From Setoptus koraiensis (taxonomy: Eukaryota; Arthropoda), in the NCBI GenBank assembly GCA_048013815.1, contig CM106586.1, positions 10,726,001-10,790,000 of the forward strand: a stretch of 64,000 nt of DNA, in the 5' to 3' direction. This document shows positions 51,680 through 60,134 of the stretch, one piece after another. Under the pieces are notes generated by a model. That model was given only the letters and a program-made list of their open reading frames with translations. It ran no database searches and was not told the DNA's origin. Position 1 is the stretch's first letter, and each line of letters begins with the position of its first letter. The translations under genes and the position numbers were made by a program.

Positions 51680-51840
51680 AGTGAGTTTCAGAGCTCTAGC
51701 TATAACCTCGTGTAAAACCAGAACCGGAAGTTTCCTGGCTTCCGGACTACTTTTTCCGTCTCAATCATGTCCAGATGGACATATACTGGAAGTTTCATCG
51801 AGATCCGGTAGGGGACCTAATCGCTAGAACAACCGGTAGA
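51680..51840 (-). repeat. dispersed hairpin repeat family 1, copy C (inverted)
   Basis: Reverse-complement version of copies A, B and D: AACCGGAAG...CTTCCGG hairpin at 51724-51745, GGAAGTTTCATCGAGATCC, and GGGGACCTAATCGC. Confidence 0.78.
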
Positions 51841-51841
51841 G

Positions 51842-51900
51842 TTGATGAGCGCTTCGGGTTCCGGGCTGCGCCCTCAGCCTCCCGCTCACATGACTGCTAT
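51842..51900 (-). repeat. dispersed repeat family 2, inverted 5' fragment
   Basis: Reverse complement of the family-2 start (GATGAGCGCTTCGGGTTCCG...CCGCTCACATGACTGC). It directly abuts the truncated end of the copia fragment. Confidence 0.7.
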
Positions 51901-52510
51901 CCATGGTGGCCACGTGCAAAGCCGATACATGGTATCGCACAGTCTCTGCACAGAAAAGGTCCGCTGACTGCAACCGCAAGTAAGTTTGATCCTGACGACA
52001 ATTTGCGCTCTAGCCATAAGCCTTGAATCTTTGTCTTTTGAGTACAAAAGACAGTGATCGTTATCAAATAGCACACGAATCTTGTTGCTGTTAGTTGCAG
52101 CAGACACTGAAAGGAGATTTTCGGCAACTTGAGGCACGTAGTAAACATCCAATAGAGTAATATTTATTGTCTGGTCACTGATCACACTATCTATATCTAT
52201 TGATCACGAGCCGTATGCTTTGATAGCATTCGAATCACCAACGAATACATTTTTAGGGTTTCAAAAGATTTTAGTATCTCGACATATGGCAAGATGCCCC
52301 AGAGTCTAAATACCATACCATAGGGTTTGATTGTACCCTAGCCATGAATGCATTATTGGAATCATCGTTCCTTGAGTTAGTGTTCTTTGTATCAGTGTTC
52401 CTCTCCGAAGCCTCATTGTTGATCTTTCTCTTCCTGCATTCTTGTTTTTTGTGTGGACGTGTAACGTTGAAAGATTCGGAGGAGTATAGGACAACCTGTT
52501 AACGCTCGCA
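51895..52510 (-). pseudogene. Ty1/copia retrotransposon gag-pol fragment
   Basis: On the minus strand, a Lys/Arg/Asn-rich stretch follows a partial zinc-knuckle-like HKKQEC; next comes the aspartic protease start WYLDSGASCHMS at about 52318-52283. After a frameshift and an in-frame stop, the copia block LLDVYYVPQVAENLLSVSAAT and the segment toward the GAG-pre-integrase region follow. The reading is broken and truncated at both ends, so this is a dead remnant. It ends at an inverted family-2 repeat. Confidence 0.8.
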
Positions 52511-52619
52511 ATCGATAAATCAATGTATGTGTGGTAGCTAAAAATGCAAGAGAACTCAGCTATGACACTATGTAACCCCGCTCGCCGCAGACTAGACTAA
52601 TTGGGTATTCTATACAAGA

Positions 52620-52780
52620 GCGCCACACTCCGATTTCAATGAAACTTCACACACGGGGCCCGCAGGGCCTCGGAACACTAACTTCGCTAGTCCGGAAGTG
52701 CGGAAACTTCCGGTTCCGGTTTTAGAAAAAATTTGAGATACAGACTCGAAATTCGGTACACAGCCTGATCAGAGCATATG
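52620..52780 (+). repeat. dispersed hairpin repeat family 1, copy D
   Basis: ATGAAACTTCACACACGGGGCCCGCAGGGCC is the shared head (partial), followed by the perfect hairpin CCGGAAGT-GCGGAA-ACTTCCGG at 52692-52713 and GTTCCGGTTTTAG, matching copy A closely. A short inverted match (TTCCGCACTTCCGGAA) at about 53337-53352 may be a fifth remnant. Confidence 0.8.
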
Positions 52781-52997
52781 CAACATACTGACGCCAATTT
52801 CAGATCTGAACAACTTCTGGTTCTCATAATATTGTCAATTGAAAAGGCATTCGCAGCGAGAAAACTGCAGCCCTGTCAGAAGCTGTACTTGCGCAATTGG
52901 TCGGAATTACGTTGATTGATGAACTGTCAGATCTGACAACTGCGCAATCGATGGGATGCTCCCAGTTCGCAATCATCTGATCATCTCTTCTGTCGGT

Positions 52998-53165
52998 GTG
53001 TGGATTGCAGTCACGTGAGCGGAGGGTAGAGGGCGCAGCCCGATACCCGAAGCGCTCATCAACCCTACCCGAAGGGTTCCCGTCGCACGCAGTCGTCGCG
53101 GGAGCGACGACGGAGATGTGACGGCCTCCAAATTACGAGGCCGCAGGCCGAGTTCTCAGACCCAT
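52998..53165 (+). repeat. dispersed repeat family 2, full copy
   Basis: GGATTGCAGTCACGTGAGCGG head, ACCCGAAGGGT foldback and the perfect hairpin GTCGTCGC-GGGA-GCGACGAC at 53092-53111. It differs from the 51370 copy by a handful of bases, implying recent amplification. Confidence 0.85.
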
Positions 53166-53574
53166 CACAAGCTGAGCGAAGCTGAGGCATATTTCTGCCA
53201 TTCCTTGCTGTATCTGATGCGACCTCATCAAAGTACCAAAAATTACCTCGAAAAAATACCTGCAAATCCCCAAGCGGCTGTCGGGTACCGTGAAACGCCC
53301 ACTGAGCGGTACCTCGGTCATCTCGGGAACGAGGAATTTCCGCACTTCCGGAATACCCATTGCGGTATCAGGGTACAATACCCTACCCGAAAATACCCAA
53401 AATACCCCGAAAAAAGTGTGGCGCTCTTGTATAGAATAACCGACTAATTGCACGCATGATTACAAGGATCGGTCCGCTCCTCAGCTATCGCTTAACATGA
53501 CTGAGATATGCGCCTTTGACTGTGCTAATTGTGCGTGTGATAGCTTAGAACATGTGCATCCGCAGCTACACTCA

Positions 53575-54335
53575 TCACTTAACATGACCCTCATGAGTAA
53601 GCCAGTAATTGTAATGTTTGGAGAAGTCCCGAAAATTGCAGGCCTCCTCTTGCATACTCAGTTGTAGTTTGGCAACTTCACTCGAGGCTTGGTTGGCATC
53701 TAGTTTAGGGACTAATTGGTTATTGATTTCGCTGGCATTGATTCCCATAGTTAATGATGGTAGCAGAGGTATTGCGATCAGCAGACCCATTTGGATCTTT
53801 GGTGCGGCTGCCGGCTGTCGTCGTGCAGGTCTTCGCTTAATTAAAAGGTAGATTATGTATCTCACTACGAACCAGGCAAGGTAACTGCAAGTAATACGCG
53901 TAATGTCTAAGAATCCAGAGAAGATTGATTTGAAGTCTGGGAGACTGAACCAGCTGTTGTCTGAAAATGCTCTCTCGGTGAGTAGGTTCTTCAGGTCTGC
54001 ACCCTCTTTTTCCAATTTATCGATTTCATCGGCGGTAAGCGCTACAAATTCTTCTTTCTTTACTCCGAGATTTAAGTTCACATGGTCAGCAATCTCAAAG
54101 GGATATGTGTCTTTGATGTATACCTGTGAGTAGTGAAACGAGTAGTCGTTGATACTAAATGGTGTTCCAGTTTCTAATGAGAAAATGTAGTTCGGGCAGG
54201 CGTGCAGTAGGTTAGAGCAACCAAAGAGAGATTCTTTGATATAGCTCAATTTCCCGGAGTTTTGGGAGCAATCGATTGTACCCACATACATTTTACAGCT
54301 CCAGGGATAGAAGATAGAGAGCGATTCAGAAATAG
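53575..54335 (-). pseudogene. envelope-glycoprotein-like fragment (retroelement or viral origin)
   Basis: About 250 open codons on the minus strand, without a start codon of their own. Visible: a Cys-containing ectodomain-like part, an acidic Leu-rich heptad-like stretch, a long hydrophobic helix followed by a basic cluster (KRRPARRQ), and a second hydrophobic stretch that would act as an internal signal for a following product. This two-hydrophobic-segment layout is seen in polyprotein envelope glycoproteins of LTR retroelements and negative-strand RNA viruses. I cannot name the family. It is truncated at 54335 by a Harbinger fragment on the other strand. Inactive remnant by inference. Confidence 0.4.
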
Positions 54336-54340
54336 GAACG

Positions 54341-54688
54341 GTGCAGGCGATAGTCGATGGCGATATGAAATTCACTAATGTCGTAGCTCGCTGGCCGGGC
54401 TCGACGCACGACTCTCGGATATTTGATAACAGTTTAGTGCATCATTGGTTCTCGCAAACCAGAAGGATCGGTTGGCTCTTAGGAGACAATGGGCACCCAT
54501 GCCGGCGTTATCTAATGACTCCATTGCTGAATCCTGAAAGCGCCGGCGAGCGTAACTACAACAGAAGGCATATTAAAACACGCAACATTGTTGAGAGAAC
54601 ATTTGGGGCCTGGAAAAGAACGTTTTTCGTTCTTTCAACCACGATGGGAATCAAAACCAAGACCGTGCTGACCGTTATTATCGCCTGA
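54341..54688 (+). pseudogene. PIF/Harbinger (HARBI1-type) transposase fragment
   Basis: Nuclease domain of the DDE_Tnp_4 class: VDGDMKFTNVVARWPGSTHDSRIF, GDNGHPCRRYLMTPLL and YNRRHIKTRNIVERTFGAWKRTFF are the conserved blocks carrying the second Asp and the Glu region (quoted in pieces under 20 residues each when read: GSTHDSRIF, GDNGHPCRR, NIVERTFGAWK). The N-terminal part with the first Asp strand and the tail are missing. It begins exactly where the envelope-like fragment ends and stops where the next transposase piece begins. Confidence 0.82.
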
Positions 54689-55316
54689 CAGCACGGCAGC
54701 AGAATTGCAGCCTCTCGACGTCTCTTTCAACAGACAATATAAAAAATTGGTGAAACGGATAGCGAGCGAAGCGTCCATGAAAGGCATGAAGAAGAAAGTC
54801 ACTGAAAGAAAAGGTATCATCAACATGCAGTCACTTGTGTACAACCAACTATCGGCTCCAGCGTATAGAGATTTATTGGTGTACGCATGGCATAGAACTG
54901 ACCCTAATTTTTCACTTGATGAGCTATCGATTGGGGACAAACCTGACACCGTTGAAAATATACAATTCAAGTTCGATGAACATCAGCCGAAGAACTGTGA
55001 AGTCTCTGGTTGCACTAATCATCGTTTTATAATCTGCTCTCATTGTTCAAAGGTTTTATGTCTGAAACATTTCTTGGATCGGCATTGTTTTCACCAAATA
55101 GAACACGATTTTATACTTCACGTCGAGCATGAGAGGGCTCTACCTCAGGTTCATTATAATGTCACAGACGAGACTCATGGCCAACGAGCTAGCCAGCAAC
55201 AACCAATCATCGATGTAGACCCAGCAGCACCAAGTGCTGCAGGACATCCATACGCGTCGAGTAGCGACGATGATCATGACGAGTTGTTCGTAGAGAGAGA
55301 AGAGAAAGAGATCTAA
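54684..55316 (+). pseudogene. C-terminal part of a DDE transposase with a Cys/His tail
   Basis: The frame starts at PDSTAAELQPLDVSFNRQYK, the block that follows the second catalytic Asp in DDE-superfamily endonucleases of pogo/mariner-like transposons (LQPLDV). About 100 residues of helical sequence follow, then a compact Cys/His cluster (CEVSGC, CSHC, CLKHF, RHCFH) that could bind zinc, and an acidic tail. Everything upstream is absent. Remnant or part of a chimeric element. Confidence 0.6.
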
Positions 55317-55364
55317 TGTATGTAAAATCTATTGGGGTGGTGATGATGACTAGGTTTATTCACG

Positions 55365-55535
55365 TGACTATGTAATCCTATGGAGGTTTGACTTAGTCAA
55401 ATTTGTGAGAATCCTGCTAGATACTACACATGTATTCCGATGTAGATTTGACTTGGTCTATTATCGCTTTACTCGAAAATATTTCGTATGCAATCCTATG
55501 GAGATTTGACTAGGTCGAATTTGTGAGGAGCTCGG
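55365..55535 (+). repeat. tandem repeat, unit about 60 bp (3 degenerate copies)
   Basis: Three related segments near 55371, 55430 and 55489 each read TGTAATCCTATGGAGRTTTGACTTRGTC or a close variant (first 20 bases TGTAATCCTATGGAGGTTTG). They lead into the 130-bp satellite. Confidence 0.7.
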
Positions 55536-55539
55536 TGGT

Positions 55540-56600
55540 GACGAATCGAACTTCAAAATTGAAAATACGAATTTCTAATGGGAGTTTCAGCTGCTAGTTC
55601 GAAGTTAGTGGTTCAGTGTTCTTAGTTCTATGGTCAGAGTTCGGTGGTGACAATTCGAATTTCGAACTTCGAAATTCGAAATTGAAAATTCGATTTTCTG
55701 ATGATAGTTTCATCTGTTCGTTCGATGTTCGATGGTCAGTGTTCGATGGTCAGAGTTCGATGGTTACAATTCGAAGTTCGGTGGCCACAATTCGAACTTC
55801 GAAATTCGAAATTGAAAATTCGATTTTCTGATGATAGTTCCATCTGCTCTGTCGGAGTTCGGTGGTCAGTGTTCGATGGTCACATTTCGAACTTCGAAAT
55901 TCGAAATTGAAAATTCGATTTTCTGATGATAGTTTCATCTGTTCGTTCGATGTTCGATGGTCAGTGTTCGATGGTCAGAGTTCGATGGTTACAATTCGAA
56001 GTTCGGTGGCCACAATTCGAACTTCGAAATTCGAAATTGAAAATTCGATTTTCTGATGATAGTTTCATCTGTTCGTTCGATGTTCGATGGTCAGTGTTCG
56101 ATGGTCAGAGTTCGATGGTTACAATTCGAAGTTCGGTGGCCACAATTCGAACTTCGAAATTCGAAATTGAAAATTCGATTTTCTGATGATAGTTTCATCT
56201 GCTCTGTCGGAGTTCGGTGGTCAGTGTTCGATGGTCAGAGTTCGATGGTCACATTTCGGAGTTCGGTGGTCACATTTCGAACTTCGAAATTCCAAGTTGA
56301 AAATTCGAATTCCTGTTGACAGTTTCATCTGCTTGTTCGATGTTCGATGGTTAGTGTTCGATGGTCGGAGTTCGATGGTCACATTTCGGAGTTCGGTGGT
56401 AACAATTCGAAATTCGAAATTGAAAATTCGATTTTCTGATGATAGTCTCAGCTTCTCTGCCGGAGTTCGATGGTCGGAGTTCGATGTTCAGTGTTCGGGG
56501 GTCAGAGTTCGATGGTCACAATCCGAACTTCGAACTTCGAAATTGAAAATTCAAATTTCTAATGATAGTTTCATCTGCTTCGTTGAAGTTCGATGATCAA
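55540..56600 (+). repeat. 130-bp satellite array, about 9 units
   Basis: The phrase GAACTTCGAAATTCGAAATT or a variant recurs at 55549, 55664, 55794, 55889, 56019, 56149, 56279, 56407 and 56525. Spacings are 115, 130, 95, 130, 130, 130, 128 and 118. Each unit also has internal TTCGATGGTCAGAG sub-repeats. ORFs across it are by-products of the repeat. It ends about 200 bp before the assembly gap, which probably failed to assemble because of repeats. Confidence 0.93.
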
Positions 56601-56805
56601 ATTCCGATAGTGGTGGGCAATCAACATGTGTATCATGCTGCGATAGAAATTTGAAGAACTTGTATTTATTTGGTCGCTCCTCGGCTGCTCTGATCTGACA
56701 AGCATAGTTGTTTATCTCCGACATGTTATCACATACTCCGGTCTATGTTCCAAGGACACTCGTTTATCCAAAAAATTAAGCGCTCGAGATACTGATTGAA
56801 TCAGT

Positions 56806-57305
56806 NNNNNNNNNNNNNNNNNNNNNNNNNNNNNNNNNNNNNNNNNNNNNNNNNNNNNNNNNNNNNNNNNNNNNNNNNNNNNNNNNNNNNNNNNNNNNNN
56901 NNNNNNNNNNNNNNNNNNNNNNNNNNNNNNNNNNNNNNNNNNNNNNNNNNNNNNNNNNNNNNNNNNNNNNNNNNNNNNNNNNNNNNNNNNNNNNNNNNNN
57001 NNNNNNNNNNNNNNNNNNNNNNNNNNNNNNNNNNNNNNNNNNNNNNNNNNNNNNNNNNNNNNNNNNNNNNNNNNNNNNNNNNNNNNNNNNNNNNNNNNNN
57101 NNNNNNNNNNNNNNNNNNNNNNNNNNNNNNNNNNNNNNNNNNNNNNNNNNNNNNNNNNNNNNNNNNNNNNNNNNNNNNNNNNNNNNNNNNNNNNNNNNNN
57201 NNNNNNNNNNNNNNNNNNNNNNNNNNNNNNNNNNNNNNNNNNNNNNNNNNNNNNNNNNNNNNNNNNNNNNNNNNNNNNNNNNNNNNNNNNNNNNNNNNNN
57301 NNNNN
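56806..57305. other. assembly gap (500 N)
   Basis: An exact run of 500 N. The round number suggests a fixed-size scaffolding gap rather than a measured length. Any gene model crossing it is unreliable. Confidence 0.99.
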
Positions 57306-57557
57306 CGCGGAATGAGCAGTTGGTATGTAAACAATGTGCTCTAGAAGACCGCATTTTTTTATCCGTTCCTATTTTGAAAATGGCGCTCGAGATCAGATAA
57401 TCTGAATATTTCTTCTCGTACTGATGGATGTCATTAATCGTTATTCTTCTATTGTGGAAAGCCGAGCAATCAATTTTACATTTAGTTACATTACTCACTC
57501 ATAGAAATTATTCAAGCCCAACCTGAATATGAAATAAATGACAAGCTTCGTCCAATA
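57306..57557. other. upstream region of ATG10
   Basis: 252 bases between the gap and the ATG10 start, AT-rich. The ATG10 frame is closed by a TAG at about 57484, so the coding start is downstream of it. Promoter presumed here or in the gap. Confidence 0.4.
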
Positions 57558-59574
57558 ATGTGTATGTCATGGGAAGACTATGTCAAACAGAGTGTCTTAT
57601 TTGTAAACAAATCGAATGCCCTCAATGATTCATGGTGTTTGAGGAAATCAATGGGAACCAGGTGTGACTCTTCTGAATTAATCGACATCGATCTAATAGG
57701 CTTACACTGTACAAAAGCAAGTAGCGGAAGTGACATCGATCAAGCTACGCTCCAAACTCTTCTGAACGGAATACTAAAAGAGGTGAGATTTTCAAACACA
57801 CTATCACTATAATTTATTTAATCGAGCTCTCCAACTATTTGAACGGCAACATTCTTGTTCAGCATCGAACTTCTAACACGGAGTTACCTTGAGTGAATCA
57901 CAAGTGAGAATAAATTTGCAGAAACACAATGGAACGAAAGATTTTATCCGAAAAAGATATGTTATACTGGACCAAATTCAGTGTCGGTTACAACGAACTC
58001 TCAACTTTTATCACAAAATTGAACGAAAAACTTAAACGCACTCACGACAAACATATCAATTCAAAGTACGTTATAGTAAATCCCACATTAAGTAAAGTGG
58101 CAAGCCTACTTGGACAATTGAGTCAATCGACTGCTGAAGTAGAGCCAGCCTTAGATAAGCACCAGAGATTTGGAAATATAGCCTTCAGAACATGGTATGA
58201 TATTATGGTAGAATGTTGTGATCAGCACCTTCAACAACTTGTGAGCAATGAGGTGCTTCGCGCTGAGCTGCTCACTTATCTCACAGATTCTTTTGGTAAT
58301 AAGCAAAGAATCGACTACGGCACAGGACACGAGCTTTCATTTATGATCTTTCTCATGGGTCTGGTCAAATGTGTCTTGAATGCAAAAGATACCGGAGATG
58401 AATTGCAAGGCCCGGAAAACAACAAGTTACAAGAGCATGAATTTGATCTGATCGCTTTGTTTGGCTTCCATTACATGCCTCTATGTCGCAAAATTCAAGC
58501 TAGATATCGCCTTGAGCCAGCTGGTAGTCACGGCGTTTATAGTTTGGACGATTTTCAATTTTTGCCTTTCCTTTTTGGTTCAGCCCAACTCATCGATCAT
58601 CCCACAATTCAGACGTCAACCTATCCCGAGAGACAAGTGGCCGAGAAATATAAAGATGACTTTTTGTTTCACGCTGCCATATATTGCACTCATGTGATGA
58701 AGAAAGGCCCCTTTGCAGAACACTCCAATCAGCTATGGAACATAAGCGCGGTAGAGGAATGGTCAAAAATCAATAGAGGATTGATGCGAAAATATCTCAA
58801 TGAAGTGATGGGCAAATTTCCCATCGTACAACACCTGAAGTTTGGTCAATTTATTCTGATCTGGTCGAGATGATCAACTTACCAATCGTTGCACCTATGA
58901 CACATGAGAAATGTCATGAGCATCATCAATCTCATACTATCTTTTTTATTCTCTTATTGTGCTAATACATTATTATATCATAACCAAAGGTCAGCGTAGG
59001 AGATCTTATGTTGGCAAGTAGTCAATTAATTGTCGATCAAAAAGAAGCTAGCTCTAGTGAAGATGTCACGGTATTGCGATGTGATTATAACATAATTTTT
59101 AGCACAAGCTATGAAGTTCCTATATTGTACTTTAATGTGTATCACCAAGGTATGATTATATGCTGAATATTAAGAAAATACTCTCCACTGCGGTTTAATG
59201 AATAAAGTTCTAACAATCTTAATATCATTATCGCTTGCGTCATATTATTTATTTAATATATTCCAGATGGATCTCCCTTGCAAATAGAGGAAATTTGCCG
59301 GGTACTCTCCATCAATGATAACTGTGAATTGATAAAAAGAGGCAAATCAGTGGATAGTGAGATAGAGACCCGAAGTTTGCAGGATTTGGGATCGATTATA
59401 ACTCAGTTCGAGCATCCAATTCTTTTTCGGCCCTACTATGCTATACATCCTTGTAAGACGAGTGATTTGATGCATCAGGTCGATTGCTCTGGTGATAACT
59501 ACTTGATTGCCTGGCTGAGCGCACTCGGAACTTTGATCAATCTTCGACTGGACAATAGATACTGTGAAATATAA
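57558..59574 (+). CDS. ATG10: ubiquitin-like-conjugating enzyme ATG10 (autophagy E2)
   Basis: E2-like enzyme that transfers ATG12 to ATG5 in autophagosome formation. Three exons: 57558-57782, 58990-59149, 59267-59574 (introns 1207 and 117 nt; phases 0 and 1), 230 aa, close to the 220 aa of human ATG10. Exon 1 has the N-terminal YVKQSVLFVNKSNALNDSW pattern of the family (Y..F/V..S....DSW). Exon 2 supplies the conserved strand pair FSTSYEVPILYFNVY. Exon 3 starts DGSPLQIEEI and contains the active-site motif HPCKT (Cys nucleophile), then DNYLIAWLSALGTLINL. The acceptor before exon 2 has a good T-rich tract. The long first intron contains a complete PTPA gene on the same strand. No ATG-free alternative start is better than 57558. 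Confidence 0.9.
57929..58873 (+). CDS. PTPA: serine/threonine-protein phosphatase 2A activator (PTPA), nested in ATG10 intron 1
   Basis: Peptidyl-prolyl isomerase-like activator that loads catalytic metal into PP2A and keeps it active; cytosolic/nuclear. A complete 314-aa single exon. Family blocks: FGNIAFRTWYD, SFGNKQRIDYGTGHEL (the ATP/PP2A-binding region), EPAGSHGVYSLDDFQFLPF, GSAQLIDHP, GPFAEHSNQLWNISAVEEW, and the C-terminal FPIVQHLKFG, all in the same order and spacing as human PTPA (about 320-360 aa). It lies wholly inside the 1207-nt ATG10 first intron, same strand. A TTTGCAG acceptor-like site at 57915-57921 lies 7 nt before the ATG, so its mRNA may have an upstream non-coding exon. 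Confidence 0.94.
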   Translation: MERKILSEKDMLYWTKFSVGYNELSTFITKLNEKLKRTHDKHINSKYVIVNPTLSKVASLLGQLSQSTAEVEPALDKHQRFGNIAFRTWYDIMVECCDQHLQQLVSNEVLRAELLTYLTDSFGNKQRIDYGTGHELSFMIFLMGLVKCVLNAKDTGDELQGPENNKLQEHEFDLIALFGFHYMPLCRKIQARYRLEPAGSHGVYSLDDFQFLPFLFGSAQLIDHPTIQTSTYPERQVAEKYKDDFLFHAAIYCTHVMKKGPFAEHSNQLWNISAVEEWSKINRGLMRKYLNEVMGKFPIVQHLKFGQFILIWSR

Positions 59575-60134
59575 GCTGCTTCTCGCATAGATCTCATAGT
59601 TGTTGGCCGATCGGACTACTTGCTCATTCATACTACTCTTTCAAACGTAATGGGCTTCTGCTTGCGGCTATCCAGAATTCACGAAACATGTCCAATGATG
59701 TAAGTTTCCGGTATAAGACCAAACCAGACCATGTCGCATATGTAGCAGCAACAGTCGGCGACCTAAGCAATGTTGATTCTGACCACATCCCATTGTTTAT
59801 TTTTTTATTAGTAAACTGATTGAATTTTGGTTGAGCAAAACAAAACTGTATAGTGTTCACCTCAGAACAGCAAACCGTAAGTGAGGATGAAAAATTTCTT
59901 TTTACTTTATTATGGCAGTCGAACATGATGAACAAAATTCATCTCATTTCGTGACTATAAACAAAATCTTTATATTTATATTCATATTCAATAATAGCTA
60001 GAATCCAATATCCAGATAAATAATCAACAACAATGACGACGGTCCAAGATGCACGTGTTTGTCTCTACAACGTTTGCGATTATCATCACCGTCGTCAACG
60101 ATTTGTCGAAAACCGATCATCCTAGGAAGACAAG
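59575..60134. other. convergent intergenic region between ATG10 and the DPP-like gene
   Basis: About 560 bases, AT-rich. Plus-strand TTTATT strings near 59797-59810 could act as poly(A) signals for the minus-strand gene. No coding signal. Confidence 0.4.

Noticed and set aside
55616..56596. Series of 60-136 codon ORFs with near-identical peptides
   Set aside because: They follow the 130-bp satellite period and change frame with it; no start context or independent support.
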